Below are positions 42,119 through 49,871 of a stretch of DNA of 64,000 nt, piece after piece; the first letter of the stretch is position 1, and each line of letters opens with the position of its first letter. The notes beneath the pieces were generated by a model. It saw only the letters and a list, made by a program, of their open reading frames with translations, was not told the origin of the DNA and made no database searches. The stretch covers positions 1 through 64,000 of the forward strand of contig CAVTYY010000004.1 of assembly GCA_963739045.1 (NCBI GenBank), given 5' to 3'. Both the position numbers and the translations under genes were made by a program. This DNA is from Halobacillus_B sp963739045. GTDB taxonomy: Bacteria; Bacillota; Bacilli; Bacillales; Halobacillaceae.

Positions 42119-43417
42119 ATGAGAAAATTTGCAGTTTGTGGTGTGAGTAAACGAGCCAATGATATGTTTATCAGACCGATGATTGATACTTTTGCTTCTA
42201 CAAGCAAGCTTGTCAGTTTATTAGATAAAGATTCCAAGCGGTTTGCTGTATGTAAGTCGGCATTTCCTCAAATAGAAAATGTGCCCGAATATAGTGAACA
42301 AGAATTTGAAAAAATGGTCAAAGAAACGAACCCTGATACCGTCATCGTGACGAGCCGCGATGACACTCATGTTCACTATATTCTTAAAGCACTGGAACAC
42401 GACTTGGATGTGATTTCAGAAAAGCCTATGACAACTACAGCCGCAGACAGCCGTAAGGTCATGGAAGCTGAAAAGAACAGTAAAGGAAAAGTAACCGTCA
42501 CTTTTAATTACCGCTATAACCCTTATCATATGAAAATTAAAGAACTAATTTTAGCTGGTAAAGTCGGCCGCATCACTTCAATTGATTTAAACTGGTATAT
42601 TGATACGTACCACGGGTCGAGTTATTTTCAGCGCTGGAATCGCATGCGGGAATTCTCAGGCGGACTTTCGATTCACAAAGCAAGCCATCACTTTGATTTA
42701 ATTAATTGGTGGACGGATCAAAAACCTGAAGAAGTATTTGCTTTTGGAGACTTAAACTACTATGGACCAGAAAGTGAATACAATCCATTGAAAGAAGATG
42801 GACGTCACTGTAAGACCTGCCATGTTAAGCGTGATTGCTCGTACTACATGAGGTGGAATTCAAGAAGTGACAGTGCTGTCGTAGAGGATGATCATATTGA
42901 TTCAGATGAAGCCAGGAAAGACGGCTACACAAACTATCGTCCGGATCAGTGTATTTTTGATTCAGAGATAGAAATAGAAGATACGTATACGGCTGCGGTC
43001 AAGTATGATCAAGGAGCGCTGCTCAGCTATTCGATTAACTTCTCCCTTCCGTATGAAGGGTACCGGCTGGCGATCAATGGGACGAAGGGGCGTATTGAAA
43101 CCACCGAATTTCATGCTCCGTCTCGTGTGCCTTTTCCTGTGCCTGAACAAACGATCGAGTATTTCCCGCTGTTTGGGTCAAAGGAAACCATTAATGTCTT
43201 AAAACGCGGCGGCGGCCACGGCGGCGGGGATCCTGTCATTCAAGAAGATATTTTCATGGGCGAGGATCCAGCCAGGTCCTATCGAATTCTTTCTGGAAGT
43301 GAAGACGGGGCTTATGCAGTAGCTACAGGGGAAGCGGTGTGGAAGTCGGTGAAAGAAAAGCAGTCGATTAAAATTAAAAATTTATTAAATCAGCCTAGTT
43401 TAATCCGAGAGTCATAA
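42119..43417 (+). CDS. Gfo/Idh/MocA oxidoreductase with cysteine insert
   Basis: The 432-residue dehydrogenase has an atypical nucleotide loop (KFAVCGVSKRANDMFIRPMI) and SEKPMTTTAADSRK and GGLSIHKASHHFDLINWW. At about 240-285 an insertion carries HCKTCHVKRDCSYYMRW and later RPDQC, four Cys plus His that could bind a metal. It is 90-100 residues longer than the three relatives in the ROK operon. The frame opens inside the GH105 gene, but ATG 42119 gives the family start. Its place suggests modification of a rhamnose- or uronate-derived unit; the reaction is unknown. Confidence 0.87.
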   Translation: MRKFAVCGVSKRANDMFIRPMIDTFASTSKLVSLLDKDSKRFAVCKSAFPQIENVPEYSEQEFEKMVKETNPDTVIVTSRDDTHVHYILKALEHDLDVISEKPMTTTAADSRKVMEAEKNSKGKVTVTFNYRYNPYHMKIKELILAGKVGRITSIDLNWYIDTYHGSSYFQRWNRMREFSGGLSIHKASHHFDLINWWTDQKPEEVFAFGDLNYYGPESEYNPLKEDGRHCKTCHVKRDCSYYMRWNSRSDSAVVEDDHIDSDEARKDGYTNYRPDQCIFDSEIEIEDTYTAAVKYDQGALLSYSINFSLPYEGYRLAINGTKGRIETTEFHAPSRVPFPVPEQTIEYFPLFGSKETINVLKRGGGHGGGDPVIQEDIFMGEDPARSYRILSGSEDGAYAVATGEAVWKSVKEKQSIKIKNLLNQPSLIRES

Positions 43418-43452
43418 CCGGAGGCTGAACCATTGTCAGGAGGTTGAAACGT

Positions 43453-44088
43453 ATGCAAAACGGACGGTTATTAACAGGGGTTCTTGCTCTATGTAATTGG
43501 GTGACCCACTTTGCTTTGTTAAATTTGCTGTGGATTGGCTGTACGTTACTAGGAGGCGTGGTATTCGGGATAGGTCCAAGCACAGTCGCCCTTTATGCGG
43601 TGTCCAGAAAAGCAGCTGAGGGAGAAACTGAAATCCGCTTAGCGAGAACGTTTTTCGCGACGTTTCGTAAGGAATTCTTTCGTGCCAATAGTTTAGCTCT
43701 CTTGTTAACGGCAATCGGATTCATTTGCTTTTACGATCTTGATTTCTTTCGCCAGGCGGAAGGAACAGGATATGAAATCCTATCCTTTGTATTAGTAGCA
43801 TGCTGTCTCGCGTTTATTATTGTCCTTCTTTACATTCTTCCAGTTTATGTGCATTATAACTTGAAGATCCTGGGCACGATCAAGCAGGCTTTGGTCATCG
43901 GATTTCTAAAACCGACGAACTTAATTCTTATGATTGTCACGTGCCTTTCCACGTATTATTTTTTCATTTCGTTTCCTGGGTTTATTCCAATCTTCGGCTT
44001 CACCATTTTCGCCCATGTGAACATGTGGATTGGGTTGAAATGCTTTGAGAATATTGATGAGTTAATTGTGGAGAGCAGGGCGGCTTAA
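43453..44088 (+). CDS. yesL: YesL-family (DUF624) membrane protein
   Basis: The 211-residue protein has about four to five hydrophobic segments and DUF624 hallmarks (LLNLLWIGCTLLGGVVFGIG, PSTVALYAVSRK). YesL is found in rhamnogalacturonan operons across Bacillales, usually next to ABC importers, and its function is not established. AGGAGG ends nine bases before ATG 43453; an in-frame TTG at 43444 is too close to it. Confidence 0.88.
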   Translation: MQNGRLLTGVLALCNWVTHFALLNLLWIGCTLLGGVVFGIGPSTVALYAVSRKAAEGETEIRLARTFFATFRKEFFRANSLALLLTAIGFICFYDLDFFRQAEGTGYEILSFVLVACCLAFIIVLLYILPVYVHYNLKILGTIKQALVIGFLKPTNLILMIVTCLSTYYFFISFPGFIPIFGFTIFAHVNMWIGLKCFENIDELIVESRAA

Positions 44089-44103
44089 TAGGCATAGACA
44101 GGG

Positions 44104-44143
44104 GCTGACTCTTTCATAAAGAGAGAGATCAGTCTTTTTTTTC
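44104..44143 (+). terminator. Terminator after yesL
   Basis: CTGACTCTTTC pairs with GAGAGAGATCAG with one bulge, followed by TCTTTTTTTT. Confidence 0.75.
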
Positions 44144-44164
44144 ACGGCGGGGAGTGCATAGGTT

Positions 44165-45088
44165 ATGGTGGAAATTGTATTTATCTTTCTCAATATTATT
44201 ATTCCGGTGTTTCTATTAATTGGGATCGGAGCTTTAATGCATAAAGCCTTTAAATTAGATTTGTTTACGCTTGCGAAACTGAATATCTACTTCTTAAGTC
44301 CGGGGTTTGTACTGGTGAACTTATATGAATCTTCTTTCTCAATTGGTCTTTTAGGAAAGATCATTCTCTTTTTTGCGATCTTTATTTCACTTTTATATTT
44401 GATCGTCCAGCTGATTGCTAAACTTGGAAAATACAATCAAGGCGTGCGAGGCGTGTTTACAAATAGTGTTGTCTTATACAACTCTGGAAACTATGGAATT
44501 CCAGTGAATGATCTCGCATTTAAGCATGATCCCTTTGCTGCAACGATCCAAGTGATTGTGATGACCCTGCAAAATGTGTTTTCGTACACGTTTGGAATCT
44601 TTTCGTTAAGGTCGGTGGAAGAGGGAAAGTTCAGGGCGCTGATTGGTTTACTGAAGATGCCGGCGATTTATGCGATGACGATCGGAGTTTTATTAAACAT
44701 CAGCCACGTAGAGCTACCATTGTTTCTGCTTAAGCCTGCCGAATATATTGCGAATGCGATGGTAGGAGTTGCGTTGATTACTTTAGGAGCACAAGTCGCA
44801 CAGCTTTCCTTTAAGTTTAAATTGCTAGTCGTCTACTTTAGTGTTTTTATCCGCTTAATCATAGGACCGGTATTGGCAGGAATCATTATTTGGGTGCTGC
44901 ATTTTGATGGACTTCTGGCGCAGGCCCTGCTCATTTCTTCTGGGATGCCGAGCTCTGTGAACAGCGCGATCATTGCCCAGGAATATCGAAATGAGCCAGA
45001 GCTTGCCGCTCAGATTGTGCTGGCTTCAACAATTTTCAGTATGATTACGGTGACGATGACGATCTATCTGGCCCATCTCTTATTTTAA
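44165..45088 (+). CDS. AEC-family (auxin efflux carrier-like) transporter
   Basis: The 307-residue membrane protein has ten predicted helices in two five-helix halves. Conserved stretches include NSVVLYNSGNYGIPVNDLAF in the first half and LITLGAQVAQ and SSGMPSSVNSAIIAQEY in the second. Bacterial AEC members carry organic acids such as malate. Here it may export acids made during uronate breakdown or import one; this is a guess. Its 3' end overlaps the convergent acetylesterase gene by nine bases. Confidence 0.88.
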   Translation: MVEIVFIFLNIIIPVFLLIGIGALMHKAFKLDLFTLAKLNIYFLSPGFVLVNLYESSFSIGLLGKIILFFAIFISLLYLIVQLIAKLGKYNQGVRGVFTNSVVLYNSGNYGIPVNDLAFKHDPFAATIQVIVMTLQNVFSYTFGIFSLRSVEEGKFRALIGLLKMPAIYAMTIGVLLNISHVELPLFLLKPAEYIANAMVGVALITLGAQVAQLSFKFKLLVVYFSVFIRLIIGPVLAGIIIWVLHFDGLLAQALLISSGMPSSVNSAIIAQEYRNEPELAAQIVLASTIFSMITVTMTIYLAHLLF

Positions 45089-45754
45089 TAAAATATGTTC
45101 AGCTAAAGGTGTGGACAGGGAGGCAAGACCATTGGCAGCAAGCTCAGCGATCTTCTTTGCCCCTTCTTGATTGAGATGGGTATCATCCTGGACGCCTTCT
45201 GGGAAATATGAAAGCTCACTTTTGTCATACCACATAAACAACTGCTTGGCGGCTTCTGGTCCTTTCGCCTGTAAAAGCTCGGTGGTCAGCGTCGTTAAGT
45301 CCACCAGCGGTACGTCTTGCCTCTTTGCCGTTTCTCTCATAGCGACAGGATAGTCGCCGTGTGTAGGAAGCAATTCTCCAGACTCGTTAAATTTCCGTCT
45401 TTGAATCGGTGTGAGAAAGATCGGATTCGCCTTCAGCGCTCGCGCAGTTTCAATGAATGTTTCGAGATTTCTTTGATAAGTCGAGAAAGGTTCTGTTCTT
45501 CTTGCCGCTTCAGGTTTACTATCGTTATGACCAAATTGGATGAAAAGGTAATCGTGTGGCTGGATTCTGCTTTCTATGTCCTTCAGCCGTCTTTCTGCTA
45601 GAAAGCTTTTCGTACTTCTCCCATTGGCAGCGAAGTTATAGGTGAAGACATCCTTTGTGAAAAAATGGGGGAGCATCTGGCCCCAACCTGTTTGGGGAAA
45701 GCTTGACGTAGGGTAGTCAGCCATCGTTGAATCGCCTGCTAAATAAACATTCAT
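45080..45754 (-). CDS. yesT: Rhamnogalacturonan acetylesterase (SGNH hydrolase)
   Basis: The 224-residue GDSL/SGNH esterase has block I YLAGDSTMADYP (Ser9 nucleophile), the Gly in FAANGRSTKSF, FIQFGHNDSKPE (Asn), and the C-terminal DDTHLNQEG that supplies Asp and His. It removes acetyl groups from rhamnogalacturonan oligosaccharides. It has no signal peptide, so it would act on imported oligomers like B. subtilis YesT. It follows the LacI-type gene by four bases and is likely transcribed with it. It may instead be YesY; the two are alike. Confidence 0.92.
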   Translation of the reverse strand: MNVYLAGDSTMADYPTSSFPQTGWGQMLPHFFTKDVFTYNFAANGRSTKSFLAERRLKDIESRIQPHDYLFIQFGHNDSKPEAARRTEPFSTYQRNLETFIETARALKANPIFLTPIQRRKFNESGELLPTHGDYPVAMRETAKRQDVPLVDLTTLTTELLQAKGPEAAKQLFMWYDKSELSYFPEGVQDDTHLNQEGAKKIAELAANGLASLSTPLAEHILLK

Positions 45755-45758
45755 TGGT

Positions 45759-46745
45759 TTAATTCTCCTCGATCGGCTTACACGAAGCCGTAATATTTAG
45801 TTCTGATTCTAAATAGATGCTATGGTCGATATCTTTATTTTCTACCACATCCATCAATACTTCTGCAATTTTATTAGAAATGGTCTCCAGCGGTACTCCC
45901 ACTGTAGAAAGCGGGATTTCAAACTGCTCTGTTGCTGGAATATTATCATAGCTGATAATGGAAAGATCGTTTGGAATGGATAGTTCTTGTTCGTGAATCG
46001 CTCGTAAAATTCCTTTAGACAAATCATGACTGCCACTAATGATTGCGGTCGGTCTTTCTGAGCTATGCAGTAAATTTCTAGCTGCATCATACCCGTCATA
46101 CTGCTCTAAGTCGTTCACATAAACGATGGGACATGTATGAGCTTTAAGACCATGGTGTAGAACTGCTTTAGTGAAACCGCTGACCTTTTCTTCTTGAAGA
46201 TGATCTTGATCATGCATAGCTCCAATGTAACTAATTCGTTGATGGCCATGTGAAATGAGGTAGTCAGCAGCTGAGAAAATTGCTTCCCTTCGATTGACAT
46301 CCACCGTCGGAAATGGAGAGTCTTGATGGGCAAGCCCGTAGGTGACGATGGGGACCGTGGAATTCGCGGGTTCACTGGAGTTCTTTTCATCAAATGCCAC
46401 GATGGCATCGACCTGATAACGATTAAACGTCTCAATAGCAAATTCCATTTCATTAATAGAAATAAGGGTCGTATAAGAAAGCTCTTCTAATTGCTTATTT
46501 AAGCTGGTAATAAGAGCAGAATGAGTGACCCGCTCAATGGTCGGCCAGATCACGCCAATCGTATAGGACTTTTTTGAAACTAAACTGCGGGCAGCGACGT
46601 TCGGTTGATAGCCGAGCTGCTTAGCAATTTGGATAATCTTTTCTTTCGTTGGTTCTTTTACTAATGGGCTGTTTCGCAGCGCTTTCGAAACCGTTGAATA
46701 ACTAACGTCCGCTGCTTTTGCGATATCTTTAATGGTTACTCCCAT
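45759..46745 (-). CDS. kdgR: LacI-family repressor, probable KdgR
   Basis: The 328-residue repressor has an N-terminal LacI helix-turn-helix (TIKDIAKAADVSYSTVSKAL) and a periplasmic-binding-like effector domain (SYTIGVIWPTIERVTHSALI; NDLSIISYDNIPATEQFEIP). The frame starts 11 codons earlier, but AAAGGTGG lies eight bases before ATG 46745. It is divergent from kduD, whose promoter contains a 28-base palindrome, and the same core operator precedes uxaB. This makes it the likely regulator of both operons with KDG or a related product as inducer. The operator assignment is inferred from linkage. Confidence 0.85.
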   Translation of the reverse strand: MGVTIKDIAKAADVSYSTVSKALRNSPLVKEPTKEKIIQIAKQLGYQPNVAARSLVSKKSYTIGVIWPTIERVTHSALITSLNKQLEELSYTTLISINEMEFAIETFNRYQVDAIVAFDEKNSSEPANSTVPIVTYGLAHQDSPFPTVDVNRREAIFSAADYLISHGHQRISYIGAMHDQDHLQEEKVSGFTKAVLHHGLKAHTCPIVYVNDLEQYDGYDAARNLLHSSERPTAIISGSHDLSKGILRAIHEQELSIPNDLSIISYDNIPATEQFEIPLSTVGVPLETISNKIAEVLMDVVENKDIDHSIYLESELNITASCKPIEEN

Positions 46746-46897
46746 ACGTGTGCCACCTTTACTAATGAATGGTTCCATATTTTTTATAGCTCAATAATTG
46801 TCTTACTCTTTCCGTCTTGATGTGCCACCTGTAAATTTCATTATAAAGTTCTCCTCCAATCAAAACAATGTGTTAGATCAGGAGTAAAGAGCAATCA

Positions 46898-46926
46898 TTG
46901 ACAAAGTAAGCCTTTACATTTACAAT
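46898..46926 (+). promoter_or_regulatory. Sigma-A promoter of kduD-kduI
   Basis: TTGACA (46898-46903), 17 bases, TACAAT (46921-46926): nearly consensus. The operator palindrome begins inside the -10 box. Confidence 0.85.
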
Positions 46927-46949
46927 AATAACAACGTTGTTATTATTGT
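46922..46949. promoter_or_regulatory. Perfect 28-base palindromic operator (kduD)
   Basis: The left half ACAATAATAACAAC is followed directly by its exact reverse complement. Central CG is as in LacI-family operators. The inner 20 bases are identical to the palindrome upstream of uxaB. It covers the -10 box and start point of the kduD promoter, so binding should block transcription. Confidence 0.88.
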
Positions 46950-46989
46950 GCAAATCGAATGAGAAACGAACGAAGGAGGCTTCATCCAA

Positions 46990-47745
46990 ATGGATTCGCT
47001 ATTTTCATTAAATGGAAAAACAGCTCTTGTCACGGGTGCCAGCAGGGGACTTGGTCAAGGCATTGCCATAGGGCTTGCCAAGGCAGGAGCAGAGGTCATT
47101 GGCGTTGGAACAAAAAATCTGCAGGAAACGAAACAAGAAGTGGAAGCAGCTGGAGGAAAATTTCACGAGTTAATCTTTGATTTAAGTGAAGAAGGAGCTC
47201 CAGAAAAGCTGGCCAGCGATGCGATAGCCCTGACTGGACGTATTGATATTCTCGTAAACAATGCAGGAATCATCCGTCGGGCTGATGCAGAGCAATTCTC
47301 AAATCAAGATTGGTATGATGTGATCAATGTAAACCAGCATGCTGTCTTTCAATTAAGTCGTGAAATCGGCAGACATATGTTAGAAAATGAGAGCGGTAAA
47401 ATCATTAACATCGCTTCTATGCTTTCCTACCAGGGAGGGTTGAAAGTGCCTGCTTATACAGCAAGTAAACATGCGGTTGCAGGCTTGACTAAATCGTTAG
47501 CGAACGAGTGGTCCAGTAAAGGGGTGAATGTGAATGCCATTGCACCTGGATATATGGCTACAGACAACACCGCTCCATTAAGAGATAACAAAGAACGCTA
47601 TGAGTATATTACTTCACGTATTCCACAAGGAAGATGGGGAACACCCGACGATTTGCAGGGAGTGGCTGTCTTTCTTGCTTCCGACGCTGCCAATTATGTA
47701 AACGGTCACATTTTAAATGTCGACGGCGGCTGGATGAGCTCATAA
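46990..47745 (+). CDS. kduD: 2-deoxy-D-gluconate 3-dehydrogenase / KduD
   Basis: The 251-residue short-chain dehydrogenase reduces 2,5-diketo-3-deoxygluconate to KDG. It shows ALVTGASRGLGQGIAIGLAK (NAD site), DILVNNAGIIRR (NNAG), the Ser in IINIASMLSYQGG and YTASKHAVAGL (Tyr and Lys catalytic pair), and a typical C-terminal HILNVDGGWMSS. AAGGAGG precedes the ATG by ten bases. It is first in a two-gene transcript with kduI under the divergent KdgR-like regulator. Confidence 0.95.
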   Translation: MDSLFSLNGKTALVTGASRGLGQGIAIGLAKAGAEVIGVGTKNLQETKQEVEAAGGKFHELIFDLSEEGAPEKLASDAIALTGRIDILVNNAGIIRRADAEQFSNQDWYDVINVNQHAVFQLSREIGRHMLENESGKIINIASMLSYQGGLKVPAYTASKHAVAGLTKSLANEWSSKGVNVNAIAPGYMATDNTAPLRDNKERYEYITSRIPQGRWGTPDDLQGVAVFLASDAANYVNGHILNVDGGWMSS

Positions 47746-47774
47746 AACTAGTAATCTTAGAGAGGAGAATGAAA

Positions 47775-48608
47775 ATGGAAATTAGACATGCGACCAATCC
47801 AACTGACGCGAAACAATATGATAGTGAAAGATTAAGAAGTGAGTTTTTAGTGGAGTCCCTGTTTGTTCAAGGGGAACTGAACATGGTCTATTCTCATTAT
47901 GATCGTGTGATTACAGGGGGTGCCATTCCCACTAATTCTGCTTTAGAACTAACAGATAAGGAAACGTTGAAAACGGAATATTTCCTTGAGCGAAGAGAAG
48001 TTGGAATTATCAATATCTCCGACGGCAAAGGGCAAGTACTTGTCGATGGAGAAACCTATGAACTGAATAAGCGGGACTGTCTATATGTAGGGTTGGGGAA
48101 TGAAATGGTGGAACTGAAAAGTGTTGATTCCTCTCAGCCTGCTAAATTCTATTTTGCCTCAGCAACCGCACATAAAAAATATCCAACGAAGAAACTGCCG
48201 ATTGAAGACGCGACTCCACAAAAGTTGGGATCAGATGCTGAATCCAATAACCGTACGATTTATAAATATATCCACGAGGACGGTTTACAAAGCTGCCAGT
48301 TGATGATGGGCATGACCTTGCTTGCACCAAACAATATGTGGAATACTATGCCTCCTCACGTTCACGATCGCCGCATGGAAGCCTATCTTTATTTTGACAT
48401 GGACGAGGATTCTCGTGTCTTCCATTTTATGGGACAGCCTAACGAAACGCGTCATATGATCGTGAAAAATGAACAAGTGGTTCTCTCTCCTCCCTGGTCA
48501 ATTCACTCGGGCGTAGGGACGAACAATTATACCTTCATTTGGGCAATGGCAGGAGAAAATTATACGTTTACAGACATGGACCATGTGAAAATGGATGAAC
48601 TGAAATAG
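47775..48608 (+). CDS. kduI: 5-dehydro-4-deoxy-D-glucuronate isomerase
   Basis: The 277-residue cupin-like isomerase converts 4-deoxy-5-ketouronate, released by unsaturated uronyl hydrolases such as the GH105 enzyme here, to 2,5-diketo-3-deoxygluconate. Matches to KduI are extensive: NEMV-type region, YFLERREVGIINI, WNTMPPHVHDRRMEAYLYFD (zinc-binding His and Glu), GQPNETRH, PPWSIHSGVGT. ATG 47775 is chosen with AGAGGAGA about nine bases upstream; another ATG lies two codons earlier. Confidence 0.96.
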   Translation: MEIRHATNPTDAKQYDSERLRSEFLVESLFVQGELNMVYSHYDRVITGGAIPTNSALELTDKETLKTEYFLERREVGIINISDGKGQVLVDGETYELNKRDCLYVGLGNEMVELKSVDSSQPAKFYFASATAHKKYPTKKLPIEDATPQKLGSDAESNNRTIYKYIHEDGLQSCQLMMGMTLLAPNNMWNTMPPHVHDRRMEAYLYFDMDEDSRVFHFMGQPNETRHMIVKNEQVVLSPPWSIHSGVGTNNYTFIWAMAGENYTFTDMDHVKMDELK

Positions 48609-48615
48609 AAAATGT

Positions 48616-48652
48616 GAGCCGGTTCAACACCCAAAGTTGAGCCGGTTTTTTT
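48616..48652 (+). terminator. Terminator of kduD-kduI
   Basis: AGCCGGTTCAAC pairs with GTTGAGCCGGTT (two wobbles), followed by a T-run. Confidence 0.85.
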
Positions 48653-48670
48653 CTCAGGAGGATAAAAAGC

Positions 48671-49633
48671 ATGGCAGATTTAGAGTCCTATCTAGAAATC
48701 CTTTATAAACAAACTTTACCCGCTTCCCTTTCAGTGGAAGAAAGGAAGCGGATGCTTCTCGAGAAACTAGGAAATTTCACTTATTCCCCTAAGCTGGAGA
48801 GAGCAGTTTTAGAGGAAAGTTTGGATCAAGGGGAGTATATACAAGAACGGTGGAATTTTCTTTCGAGCGAAAATATGACTATACCTATGTATATTCTTAC
48901 TCCTAAGCCGGTCAGGGGGAAACTCCCCGCTGTGCTCTCAATACATGGGCACGGAAAGGGTACGCAGGAAGCTTTGGATTCATCGGTTGAAAGCCCGCAT
49001 CACCATTTTGCCGTCAAGTTAGTAAGAAAGGGCATGAAAGTATTCGTTCCAGAGGTGATTGGCTTTGGCGGCCGCCGTCTTGAAAAACATAAATTATCAG
49101 ACAATCAAAATTCCTGTTATACTCTTGCTACCCACTTGCTTGCAGCGGGGAAAACACTCGCAGGATTGAGAACATTTGAAGCGAGATTAGCCCTGGACCT
49201 TATTTATCAAAATAAAGGTGTGGACTCAAATCGGATAGGAATCTTTGGTTTTTCCGGTGGAGGGCTTATTGCATCCTTAACTTCCATCCTTGATTCTCGG
49301 ATTAGGGCGACTGTATTAAGCGGGTTTACCAGCACTTTTCAAGGCAGTATTCTTGCAGAAGAGCACTGTATTGATAACTATATCCCGGGTTTGTTACAAG
49401 TCGGAGAACTGCCAGAACTGATAGGGTTGATTGCCCCACGCCCCTTGTTTGTAGAAGGAGGGACGAAAGATGATTGTTTTCCAATCGCTTCCATGAAAGA
49501 GTCGATTCGAAAAATAAAGCCATTTTATAAAGAACGAGATGATCAATTTTCTTATGACATATTTGAAGGGAAACATGAAATAAGAGGCAGGAAAGCCTTT
49601 GACTGGCTGTACTCGAAGCTTACAGGTTCGTAA
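48671..49633 (+). CDS. Alpha/beta-hydrolase, possible carbohydrate esterase
   Basis: The 320-residue enzyme of the dienelactone-hydrolase/acetyl-xylan-esterase type has oxyanion motif LSIHGHGKGTQEAL, nucleophile elbow IGIFGFSGGGLIASL, acid in EGGTKDDCFP and catalytic His in FEGKHEIRG. No signal peptide is present. The place at the end of the pectin island makes removal of acetyl or methyl groups from imported pectic fragments likely, but peptidase or other esterase activity cannot be excluded. AGGAGG precedes the ATG. Confidence 0.8.
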   Translation: MADLESYLEILYKQTLPASLSVEERKRMLLEKLGNFTYSPKLERAVLEESLDQGEYIQERWNFLSSENMTIPMYILTPKPVRGKLPAVLSIHGHGKGTQEALDSSVESPHHHFAVKLVRKGMKVFVPEVIGFGGRRLEKHKLSDNQNSCYTLATHLLAAGKTLAGLRTFEARLALDLIYQNKGVDSNRIGIFGFSGGGLIASLTSILDSRIRATVLSGFTSTFQGSILAEEHCIDNYIPGLLQVGELPELIGLIAPRPLFVEGGTKDDCFPIASMKESIRKIKPFYKERDDQFSYDIFEGKHEIRGRKAFDWLYSKLTGS

Positions 49634-49707
49634 CTGACATAAGTAAATAAGATATACCCAAATTACACTAATCACTTTCCATGCGTAGACTCATAGCAAG
49701 AATTACT

Positions 49708-49737
49708 AAAACCAACAGCTCCTCCTGTTGGTTTTTC
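49708..49737 (+). terminator. Terminator after the esterase gene
   Basis: AAAACCAACAG (49708-49718) pairs with CTGTTGGTTTT (49725-49735), and T follows. Confidence 0.88.
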
Positions 49738-49871
49738 CCTGGGTATACCGTCTTTGTCTTCGAGTAGTTTTTTTCAGTGCCTTCAACATACTTATTAATA
49801 GGCACACTTTGCAAAGCATATACTACCTTGATCGCTTTCACTTTGTACATAAGGAAGGATGAACCTCTGAA

